From Verrucomicrobium spinosum DSM 4136 = JCM 18804 (GTDB lineage Bacteria > Verrucomicrobiota > Verrucomicrobiia > Verrucomicrobiales > Verrucomicrobiaceae): a DNA stretch of 64,000 nt. The position numbers and the translations under genes were made by a program. Where the stretch lies: the NCBI RefSeq assembly GCF_000172155.1, contig NZ_ABIZ01000001.1:2575105-2639104 (forward strand). The letters are read 5' to 3'. The notes below the pieces were generated by a model. That model saw only the letters and a list, made by a program, of their open reading frames with translations, did not search any database and was not told the DNA's origin. Of the stretch, positions 29,493 through 38,700 are shown piece after piece; position 1 is the first letter of the stretch; each line of letters begins with the position of its first letter.

Positions 29493-30377
29493 ATGAGCCA
29501 GTCCGCTGATTCCATCCGCCAGGCCGCCGTGCTGCTGGAGGCCCTGCCTTACATTCAGAATTTCCGCGGTCAGACCTTCCTTATCAAGGTGGGGGGCAGC
29601 GCCATGGAGGAGCAGTCTCTGGTGGACAGCCTCCTGCGGGACATCGTCTTCCTCGAAGCGGTGGGCATCAACCCCGTGCTGGTCCACGGTGGTGGCAAGG
29701 CCATCAACAAGGCCATGAAGGACGCTGGACTGGAGGCTCGTTTCGTGGGCGGTCTGCGCGTCACGGATGATGCCACCATCAGCATCGTGGAAGAGACCCT
29801 CGCCCGCGTCATCAACCCCGATCTGGTGGAGCGCATCAAGTCCGCCGGTGGCAAGGCCATTGGCCTGGCTGGCACCACCGTCTTCCGCGGCCAGCGCATG
29901 AAGGGCACCGACCCCGCCACGGGCGAGGCTGTGGACATTGGCTATGTAGGGGAGGTCGTGGAATGCGACACCTCCATTGTGGATCTCGCTGTTGCGGGTG
30001 AGGTCGTGCCCGTTGTCTCCCCTGTGGCCCGCGAGATTGGCTCCCGCGCCACGCTCAATGTGAACGCCGACATCGCCGCCTGTGCCCTGGCCAAGAAACT
30101 CAAGGCCACCAAGCTCATCTTCCTGAGCGATGTTCTAGGCGTGATGCGTGACCCCAAAGACAACAGCACCCTCATTCCTTCCTTGAACCCGGACGCCATC
30201 GACCAGCTCAAAAAGGAAGGCATCATCTCCGGCGGCATGATCCCCAAGGTGGACAGCGCCGTGGACTCCCTGCGCGGCGGCGTGGGCAAAGTGCACATGA
30301 TCGACGGCCGCATCCCACACTCCGTCATCCTTGAGTGCTTCACCGACACCGGCATTGGCACGGAGATTGTCCTATAA
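29493..30377 (+). CDS. argB: N-acetylglutamate kinase
   Basis: 294 residues from ATG 29493. Amino-acid-kinase fold phosphorylating N-acetylglutamate. ATP-site KVGGSAME (from K32), NPVLVHGGGKAIN, FVGGLRVTD, VSPVARE, NVNADIAACALAKKLKA, FLSDVLGVMRD and GGMIPKVDSAVDSLRGGV. The N-terminal extension of about 25 residues before the kinase core (ADSIRQAAVLLEALPYIQNF) corresponds to the helix that, in hexameric arginine-inhibited kinases, joins dimers and carries feedback control; its presence suggests arginine inhibition here. argB is 116 bp after argJ; an AGACAGAAGACTGGAAGAC tract follows the stop. Confidence 0.95.
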   Translation: MSQSADSIRQAAVLLEALPYIQNFRGQTFLIKVGGSAMEEQSLVDSLLRDIVFLEAVGINPVLVHGGGKAINKAMKDAGLEARFVGGLRVTDDATISIVEETLARVINPDLVERIKSAGGKAIGLAGTTVFRGQRMKGTDPATGEAVDIGYVGEVVECDTSIVDLAVAGEVVPVVSPVAREIGSRATLNVNADIAACALAKKLKATKLIFLSDVLGVMRDPKDNSTLIPSLNPDAIDQLKKEGIISGGMIPKVDSAVDSLRGGVGKVHMIDGRIPHSVILECFTDTGIGTEIVL

Positions 30378-30537
30378 AGACAGAAGACTGGAAGACAAAA
30401 GACAGAAGACCTGATTCAAGCAACAAACGACGAACCTGACGCACCGATGCACTGCCTACTGACGCACTGCATCGGAGCTCCCTGATCCTCAAACCACCCA
30501 CCCACTCCCAACCCACCCCCCACACCTCCAAACGAAG

Positions 30538-31815
30538 ATGTCCCAGACCCTGATCGAGAAATACGTCATGCCCAACTACGGCCGCTACGACTTCTGGCCG
30601 GAGCGAGGTCTGGGCACGTATGTTTGGGATCGGGATGGTCGCAAGTATCTGGACTTTGCTGGTGGCGTGGCGGTGTGCCCGGTGGGGCACTGCCATCCAG
30701 AGGTGGTGGAGGCCATTCAGACCCAGGCCGCCACGCTGATCCATATTTCCAACTGGTACTGCATCCGCCAGCAGGGCGAGCTTGCCGAAATGCTGGTGGA
30801 GAAAGTCATGGGCATCCCCGGAAAGTGCTTCTTCAGCAACAGCGGGGCGGAGGCCAATGAGGGGCTCATCAAGCTGGCCCGTCGCTTCGGCACCACCCGG
30901 CCGAAGGCGGACGGCAGCCCCCGGTTCGAGATCATTACCTGCACCGGCAGCTTCCATGGGCGGACCTTCGCCACCATGACGGCTACGGCGCAGGAAAAGA
31001 TCCACGGCGGTTTCGGCCCGCTCCTGCCGGGGTTCAAGTACATCCCGTTCAATGATGTGGAGGCTCTCAAGGCTGCAGTGAATGAGAACACCGTGGGCAT
31101 TCTCTTCGAGCCTGTTCAGGGTGAGAGCGGTGTGAATGTGGCCACGCCTGAGTTCCTCCGCGCTGCCGCGGCCCTCCGGGATCAGCACGATCTGCTGCTC
31201 CTGTTGGATGAGGTGCAGTGCGGCCTGGGCCGGACCGGTGAACCCGGCGGCTGGCGCAGCATCATCCCCGGTGATGAGATTCTGCCCGACGCCATCAGCT
31301 GGGCCAAGTCCATCGGCTCTGGGTATGCCCTTGGCAGCTTCTGGACGCGTGACCGCGCCATTGGCCCGGAGCCGGATGCGGTGCGCCTTTGCAACCTGCT
31401 GGGTGCCGGCAGCCATGGCACCACCTACGGCGGCTCCCCGCTGGCCTGTGCCACGGCCATGGCTACGCTCAAGGTCATCCTTCGCGATGGCCTCATCGCC
31501 AGGTCCAAGGAGATGGGCGAACGCATCGTGAAGGAGGTTGCCTCCTGGAATCTGCCTGCCATCACTGCAACCCGTGGCTTCGGCTTCATGCTCGGGTTCG
31601 AGCTGAATACCCACCTCATCGAGGCTCGCGAGGATTTCAAGGCATCCGGCAAGCTTCCATCGATCTGGGTGACCCAACTCCTCATGGATGCTGGACTGCT
31701 GGTCGTGCCTGCGGGTCCCAAGGTCATCCGCTGGCTTGCCCCCATGAACACCTCCGACGCCGAGGCAGAGGAGGGCCTCGGCATCATGAAATCCGTCCTC
31801 TCGGCTCTCGCCTAG
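30538..31815 (+). CDS. argD: Acetylornithine aminotransferase
   Basis: 425 residues, class III PLP aminotransferase. YLDFAGGVAVCPVGHCHPEV, FFSNSGAEANEGLIKLAR (phosphate-binding), CTGSFHGRTFATM, EPVQGESGVN, LLLDEVQCGLGRTG (PLP Asp), the Schiff-base Lys in SWAKSIGSGYALGSF, and GTTYGGSPLACA. It converts N-acetylglutamate semialdehyde to N-acetylornithine and may also act in lysine synthesis. About 20 residues longer than the E. coli enzyme, with an insert after the Lys (DRAIGPEPDAVRLCNLLGAG). Fourth gene of the arginine cluster. Confidence 0.93.
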   Translation: MSQTLIEKYVMPNYGRYDFWPERGLGTYVWDRDGRKYLDFAGGVAVCPVGHCHPEVVEAIQTQAATLIHISNWYCIRQQGELAEMLVEKVMGIPGKCFFSNSGAEANEGLIKLARRFGTTRPKADGSPRFEIITCTGSFHGRTFATMTATAQEKIHGGFGPLLPGFKYIPFNDVEALKAAVNENTVGILFEPVQGESGVNVATPEFLRAAAALRDQHDLLLLLDEVQCGLGRTGEPGGWRSIIPGDEILPDAISWAKSIGSGYALGSFWTRDRAIGPEPDAVRLCNLLGAGSHGTTYGGSPLACATAMATLKVILRDGLIARSKEMGERIVKEVASWNLPAITATRGFGFMLGFELNTHLIEAREDFKASGKLPSIWVTQLLMDAGLLVVPAGPKVIRWLAPMNTSDAEAEEGLGIMKSVLSALA

Positions 31816-31889
31816 ATCCCACTTCGGCGCGGGATGTGCTCGCACTCCCGCTCCGCATTCACTTTACCCTTTTCAGCCCACATCGTACC

Positions 31890-32795
31890 ATGAAGAACCT
31901 GTTGTCCATCGAGGCTCTCACTGCCCAGGAGATCGCAGCCATTGTCGAGCTCGGTGCCGACCTTCGCAAGAACCGCGCCGCCACTCCCCAGGTGCTGACC
32001 GGTCAGACGTGGGCTCTCATTTTCAACAAGTCCTCCACCCGCACACGTGTCAGCTTTGAGGTGGGCATTCGCGAACTCGGTGGCAGCGTCATGTTCCTTA
32101 GTGGTGCAGATACACAGCTTGGCCGTGGCGAACCTGTCAAGGACACCGCGCGTGTCCTCGGTCGCATGGTGCATGGGGCGGTCATCCGCACCTATGCCCA
32201 GGCGGATGTTGAGCAGTTCGCTGAGTACAGCCATCTGCCCACCATCAACGCTCTTACCGACGAAGAGCACCCGTGCCAGATCCTGGCCGACCTCCAGGTC
32301 ATGCACGAGCGTCTCGGAGGTTGGCAGGGGAAGAAGGTCTGCTTTCTGGGTGACGGCGACTGCAACGTAGCCCGCTCATGGATGTGGGCCGCAGCGCGTC
32401 TCGGCTTTGATCTCACCATCGGCGCGCCCAAGAGCTTCCAGCCGCCGACAGAGTTCATGGAGAAACTCGGCAGCAACAAGGTGGTGCTTGAGGAAGACCC
32501 CGCCAAGGCCATTGCCGGTGCCGATGTGGTGTACACTGACGTCTGGGTAAGCATGGGCAAAGAAGAGGAAAGCGCCCAGCGCATTGAGATCCTCAAGCCC
32601 TATCAGATCAATGCCGGCCTCATGCAGCACGCTGCCAAGGACGCCATCGTCATGCACTGCCTCCCGGCCTATCGGGAGAAGGAGATCACTGACGAAGTCC
32701 TTGAGCAACACGCCGACGTGATCTTTCACGAGGCGGAGAACCGCCTGCATGTGCAAAAGGCGATTATCTGCTGGATGGTAGGGAGAGAGGTATAA
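31890..32795 (+). CDS. argF: Ornithine carbamoyltransferase
   Basis: 301 residues from ATG 31890. Makes citrulline from ornithine and carbamoyl phosphate. Carbamoyl-phosphate site STRTR (in NKSSTRTRVSFE), HPCQ, GDGDCNVARSW, the ornithine-binding block DVWVSMGKEEE, and HCLPAYR with Tyr where His is usual (HCLPAHR). A 74-bp gap separates it from argD. Last gene of the cluster; argG and argH are not in the window. Immediately downstream begins the 469-bp repeat array. Confidence 0.95.
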   Translation: MKNLLSIEALTAQEIAAIVELGADLRKNRAATPQVLTGQTWALIFNKSSTRTRVSFEVGIRELGGSVMFLSGADTQLGRGEPVKDTARVLGRMVHGAVIRTYAQADVEQFAEYSHLPTINALTDEEHPCQILADLQVMHERLGGWQGKKVCFLGDGDCNVARSWMWAAARLGFDLTIGAPKSFQPPTEFMEKLGSNKVVLEEDPAKAIAGADVVYTDVWVSMGKEEESAQRIEILKPYQINAGLMQHAAKDAIVMHCLPAYREKEITDEVLEQHADVIFHEAENRLHVQKAIICWMVGREV

Positions 32796-32857
32796 GGGGA
32801 AAGGGAAGAGGGATGAGGGGGGATGTGGGGCTGGGCCCCTGAGGGAATTGCGCGTGC

Positions 32858-34172
32858 GTCAGTAAAGGGAGCGAGGGACATTCTTGTCCCGGTGCGAGCC
32901 AAGCGTCCCATGAGGTCGCTTTCCGGCTGGATGACCGCCACCCCCTCCGGCTTCTCCCCGACGGGCCCGATCCAATCACACCCCCGCTCCGCAGCAAGGT
33001 TGGAGTACGGCTTTTAAGCGGAATCACGCCCCGAACGGCTCATGACGTGCGCCCTCATCCCACCGGCCGGACGCGTTCCACCGCGAGCAACCTCAAGGGC
33101 CCCGCGCATCCTGATTCCGCTTGAAAGCGGTACTCCAACCCCGGCGCGGACCTCTATCGACCAGAGGGGGGCACACCGCCCTGCTGGGGATCTCGAGACA
33201 CCTCCGCCATACCCCCCCACTTCCAAGCCACCCCAATCTGACGTACTGACGCACTGACGCACTGGGCTCAGGAGTGGGCGAATACCCCACCACCCAGCAC
33301 CCCCCAAACCGCTCTCCCACATCCATCTACCCCTGACCATCGAGGGGCATTCTTGTCCCGGTGCGAGCCAAGCGTCCCATGAGGTCGTTTTCCGACTGGA
33401 TGACCGCCACCCCCTCCGGCTTCTCCCCGACGGGCCCGACCCAATCACATCCCCGCTCCGCAGCAGGGTTAGAGTACCGCTTTTAAGCGGAATCACGCCT
33501 CGAACGGCTCATGACGTGCGCCCTCATCCCGCCGGCCGGACGCGTTCCACCGCGAGCAACCTCAAGGGTCCCGCGCATCCTGATTCCGCTTAAAAGCGGT
33601 ACTCCAACCCCGGCGCGGACCTCTATCGACCAGAGGGGGGGCACACCGCCCTGCTGGGGATCTCGAGACACCTCCGCCATACCCCCTCACTTCCAAGCCA
33701 TCCCAATCTGACGCACTGCCCACTGACGCACTGGGCTCCGGAGCGGGCGAATACCCCACCACCCAGCACCCCCCAAACCGCTCTCCCACATCCATCTACC
33801 CCTGACCATCGAGGGGCATTCTTGTCCCCGTGCGAGCCAAGCGTCCCATGAAGTCGCTTTCCGGCTGGATGACCGCCACCCCCTCCGGCTTCTCCCCGAC
33901 GGGCCCGATCCAATCACATCCCCGCTCCGCAGCAGGGTTGGAGTACCGCTTTCAAGCGGAATCACGCCCCGAACGGCTCATCACGTGCACCCTCATCCCA
34001 CTGGCCGGACGCGTTCCACCGCGAGCAACCTCAAGGGTCCCGCGCATCCTGATTCCGCTTAAAAGCGGTACTCCAACCCCGGCGCGGACCTCTACCGACC
34101 AGAGGGGGGCACACCGCCCTGGTGGGGATCTCGAGACACCTCCGCCATACCCCCCTCACTTCCAAGCCACCC
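32858..34172 (+). repeat. 469-bp tandem repeat, 2.8 copies
   Basis: Copies start at about 32881, 33350 and 33819 (period 469 both times), the third truncated at about 34172. Each unit contains GGTTGGAGTACCGCTTTTAA with GCGGAATCA, then about 85 bp, then the same 29-mer inverted (TGATTCCGCTTAAAAGCGG plus TACTCCAACC), so each could fold into a long stem-loop. Units also carry ACTGACGCACTG strings. Open frames across the units repeat with the period and match no known protein. It lies between argF and the ceramidase-like gene. Confidence 0.92.
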
Positions 34173-34186
34173 CAATACAAGCCAAG

Positions 34187-35723
34187 CTATTGCTTCTTCG
34201 TGCTGCCGGTTTCGGCGGCCCCCACGGGAACCGGTGTCGGCCACATATCTCGAATTGCCTCCACCGTGCGGTCCACAAGAATCTGGCCGCCCTCGGGTCC
34301 CACCTTGTTCGTGTGAGGCAGGCCGCTGTAGCTGCCGCCTTCAATAGCCTCGGGTGTGGGCAGGTACAATCCTGAACCGCAGGCCAGTTGGATCAAGAAA
34401 GTCTGCAAGGCCGGGCTACGGGACTTCATCTGGATACCGTAGTTCAAATACAGCTCGAAGGGATTGGTGGCGATCGCGACATCGCCCAGGCGGAGGGTGT
34501 GCAGTTCCATCTCGTAGTTTGGTGCCTTGTCGCCGACCTCGGCCCGTCGCACCACGTCACGCTCCCTCTCCAGCATGTTCAGCAAATAGGGGTTCAAGGT
34601 CCCCATGTTCTCGTACTGCGTGATCTGCATTTGGGCCTGCTCCTTCTCCCGCGGCAGGATGCGCCGCGGGGGCAGGGAGAGCGTTTCCACCCGATGTTGG
34701 AAGGGTAGGCTGGTGGTTATTTCCTGGCGTGCGATCTCCACGGTGTCCATCACGGCGGCCGTCAACCGGCGTGCGATCTCCTCCTTGCTGGTCAGGCCGC
34801 GGAGCTTGCGCATGCGCTCCTCCGCCTTTTTGCGGAACATGAGGTGCGGGCTCTGATCTCCCGCAGCGCTGATCCAGCCGAGGATGGTGAGGTTGGGCAC
34901 CCGCAATTCCCTGCGCAACTGCTCGCGGGTCTCATGCCAGAAGTCGGCATTGATCGCTTTGCGGCTCTCCACCTCCTGTGCCGGGCAGGCCAGATTCACC
35001 GCCAGTGCCTGCAGTTCCTGTTTCGCATTCCAGAAGAAGAGCATTTCCACGCCGTGGTCTTCTCCTCCCTCCATGCCGCGGAATCGGGCGTCATTCGTGT
35101 TGCCGTACATCTGTGCGCGTCCGTCAGCATACACTGCGCGACGATTCTGGCCCACTACGGCATGTCCGAGCGTCCAGCTTACTCCACCAGGTTGTCGGTT
35201 GTTCCAGGCTTGCTCTGCCACCTCCACCAGCCGGCTCAGCAGGAAAGCTGTGTACTCGTCCGGTTGCATCACCCCTTCCTTCGGTATCTCGTAGCGATTT
35301 GGGGTTTTCTCCAGTTCCAGTGTGTGTCACCGGGGCCGTGTGTGTATGAGTGGCATTCAGAAAGAGCTTCTTCAGATCCAGTCCCGGAAGCCTGCCTGCC
35401 AGATTCATGCGCAGGCGGTCCTGCAAGCCGTCGCGAATGGCCACCAGATCACAGGTGATCATGAGAGCCTGATCCACCGGCTGGTCGCCTTCCTTGGACT
35501 CAATAGCCAGGGCTGCTGCCACGATGGGTGTCTCGGCTTTGGTCGAAATCCTCGTGTTGAACTGCCCTGCAAGTGCCACGGGCCGGTCGGGGGTGATGGC
35601 CACCGTGGCGTGGCCAATGTGCAACTCTGCGGCGTGGAGGGCTCCGGGAAGCAATGAGATGCCCGTCAGGCCTAGCGTCAGCGACAGACGAAGAAGAGAG
35701 CGAAGAAGCGGGGTGGGGGACAT
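34187..35723 (-). pseudogene. Frameshifted neutral/alkaline ceramidase-like protein
   Basis: The ATG at 35723 gives a signal peptide (LSLTLGLTGISLLPGALHAA), then IGHATVAITPDRPVALAGQF and the active-site-type NATHTHTAP. Near 35300-35335, at TGTGTG runs, the match shifts frame; the other frame continues NRYEIPKEGVMQPDEYTAFL, GNTNDARFRGMEGGEDHGVE and MLFFWN to the stop at 34187. Joined, it would be about 512 residues, the usual length of this PVC-type ceramidase-like family (periplasmic amide hydrolases). LACPAQ stands where NxxCHP-type residues are common. It lies just downstream of the giant fusion that carries the same domain, so it may be its decayed paralogue. A dinucleotide-run indel could be real, phase-variable or a sequence error. 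Confidence 0.75.
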
Positions 35724-35757
35724 GGCGTAGAGCGTGAGTGAGGGGGGATTCGAGGCG

Positions 35758-38700
35758 TTACTTCGGCACTTTCAAATAGGCGATGAGGTCGGCGAGAGAC
35801 TGCGGAGTCAGCAGGGCCTCCAGGCCGTCAGGCATGAGGGAGACATTGGCGCTCTGCAGGCGTTTCAGACCACTCCGCAGCAAGGTGCGGGCGCTGCCAT
35901 CGGCAAGGCGCAGGGTCAGGCTGTCGCCTGCTTCGATCGTGATCGCCCCGTACAGCTGGGTGCCGTCGTTTAGTTCACAGAAATAAGCCGTGAACCCGGG
36001 CTCAATGTTCGCGCTTGGATCCAGGATGGAGGTGAACAGCTTGTCAGCTGGATGCTGCACGACGGTGCGCAAGTCTGGTCCCACGGCCAATCCCGTGCCC
36101 TCCAGCTGATGGCAGGCCACGCAGGCCTGCGCAAAGACCTGACGACCACGCGTGGCGTCCCCTGGCAGGGTCAAGGCTGGGCGGAAACTGTCCAGCACCT
36201 TTTGGCGGGAGGAGGGTGCTCCCAGCAGCATGGATGTGCGTTCTCTCAGCAGCTTGTCCGGATGCTTGAGAAGACGGGACTGCCGCTGGATGTCCAGGCT
36301 GGCGGGCAACACCTGCCGCGTCTGAAGAGCGTCAAGCAGCCGGCGGGTTGCCTCAGGTTTCTCCAACACAAGATCCAGCACGACCTCCCGCTGGGCCGGG
36401 CTGTATTGCGCCCAACGTTCCAGCAGAGGCACGGCTATTTCATCACTCCCACTGGACCTCAGCGCTGCGGCGGCTGTCTTGAAATCGGCAATTCCGGTCC
36501 CGGGCTGCATCGTCTCCAGCAGCACGGTCACGGGCCCGGATGGCTTGTCATCGTAGGCCAGCAGCGCCGCAGCGGCAGCAATGCGCACCCTCAGGGGAGT
36601 GCTGGCGGCGTCTGCCATCCGGCGCAGCTTCTCCGCCAATGCCGTCTCAGTGGCGACAAGAGACTGCCAATCTGCAGTGCCAGTTTGGGTTGCGGCCAGG
36701 GCTGCCAGCCGGGCACCCTTCCGCTGGAGTGCCTGCCATGCTGAGCCCACTGCGGTCGTGTGTTTGACAGTGGTTTCGACGTCTGCGTCCGCCATCGCGC
36801 GATCCAGCAGAGGGGCCATCAGAAGGGAGAGGGCCTCAGCATTCCCTGCCCCTGCGGCGGTTTGCAGCAGGCCATCGGTCATGGCATCGGGCATTTTCGC
36901 CTTTTCTGAAGCTTTGGCCAGGGCTGTGAGGTGGGGCAGGGCGGAGCTCAAAACAGCAGCTCTTATCATCTCGATGTGGCCGGATGCCTGAGCGAGATGG
37001 ATCAGCGCCCTGGATGCCACGGGATCCTGCCAGCCCCACAACGTCGTGGCAAGCTGAAGCCGGACTTTGGCATTGGGGTCATTTGCCAGAAGGCATGCGG
37101 CGGCAATCACCTCCTGCTCCGGTCTGCCTTCTGCCATTTGCAGGCTATTCTCGCGCACCTCGTCTGCGGCATCCTGGAGTGACTTCACCAGCAGCCCAGG
37201 TTCTAGAGCCCTTTTTGCATGGAGGATCCAAAGCGCATGTGCCCGCGCCAGCGGAGACTTGGATTCACTCGCCAACTGCCCCAGTGACGGCAGCACAGAA
37301 CGATCCGTGCTCCACGCCAGGAGCATGTGCGCCTTGTCCCGCCGCCAGGCGTTGTCGCTCTCCAGCGTGGCGACAAGGTCCTTGGGAGATGCCTTGTCCA
37401 GAGCCACCTTGTCCGTTGAGGCGCGATCCTTCGCAAACACCCGGTAGATGCGACCTTTGTCATCTCCTTTGCGATAGTGAGGCAGGAGGGCGTTCTTTCC
37501 TGAATCCGGCAGCCACTGCGGGTGCTCGATCATGTAGCGGTACATGTCCGCCACCCAGAGCGCCCCGTCCGGCCCAGTGCGAACCATGACCGGGCGGCAC
37601 CAGCGGTCTTCACTGGCAAAGAAGTCGTGCTTGCCCGCCATGACCTGACGAGCTTTGAAGGAGGGGCCCTCCGGTGCGAGTTCGAGATGTTGCACGAGGT
37701 TGTGGAACGGTTCGCACACCATCGCCTGCTCCACCCCGGGGGCGGAGGCACCCATCAGCCGGGCATCTCCCACAATTGTGGCCGAGCACGCGGAGGTAAA
37801 ACGTCCTGCTTGATCGAAGCTGTGAAACCTCTGCTCCGGAGAGCTCACAGGGTACACGCGGGCGTTGGGCTCCGTCAGCAGCACCTTGGGCGAAGGCGGG
37901 GCGACATGAGGATTGCGCTGTAGGTGCCGGTCTTCCAAGGCGTAGTGCCAGATGGGGTTGCTGTTTTGGACGCCGAACCACCGGCCCCATTCATCGCGAT
38001 TGCGTCCGAATTGGGCAGGGCCGCTCAAGGGTTCCAGTTCGCCGGTGTCGGGCTTGAACCGGAAGTCGCGACTGCCCAAGGCGATGCGTCTGCCGGTCAG
38101 TGACGACGTGATTTGCACCTCCTTGCCATAGGCCGGGGTGTGTCCGCCATTGGCGCAATACACCCAGCCGTCCAGGCCCCAGCGCAGCCCGTTGACCCGC
38201 AGTTGCTGGTTGCCCTCCTGAAACCCGGAGAGCAACACGGTGCGCCCGCCGTCGTCCAACCTGCCGTCACCGTTCTCATCCCGTAGGAACAGCACTTCTG
38301 GAGCCGCTGTGATGAGGCAGCCATCCCGCCAGGTGAGAATACCGGTGGGGAAGCGCAGGCCGTCGGCAAAGAGCGTGGCCTTGTCATAGCGCAAGTCGCC
38401 ATCCGTATCCTCCAGGATGCGGACCCGCCCGCCCGGCTGGCCCTTGCCGTCCATGCCCAGCGGGTAGTCGGCCATCTCCACCACCCACAGCCTGCCTCTG
38501 GCGTCCCAGTCAAAGGCGACCGGATCCAGCACCAGGGGGTCCGCTGCGGCCAACGCCACCGTGAACCCCTCTGGCACGTGGATGCGCTTCAGGGACTCCT
38601 CCGGGTTCAGAGGGGGCGTCGCTTCTGCCGCCTTGGTCGTGTTTGGGGGTGTCGGGGCGGGGACTGGCTCGTTTGCCGTCACTGCGGGTGGCGGGGTCTG

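Noticed and set aside
30340-31845. 501-codon minus-strand frame opposite argD
   Set aside because: argD has full family motifs on the plus strand; the antisense frame has none.
32764-33965. Series of 60-160-codon frames on both strands that recur every 469 bp
   Set aside because: They recur with the tandem unit and match no protein; the inverted-repeat structure explains the conservation better.
32858-34172. Possible CRISPR array
   Set aside because: The unit is 469 bp with no short repeat-unique spacer pattern, and no cas gene is present.
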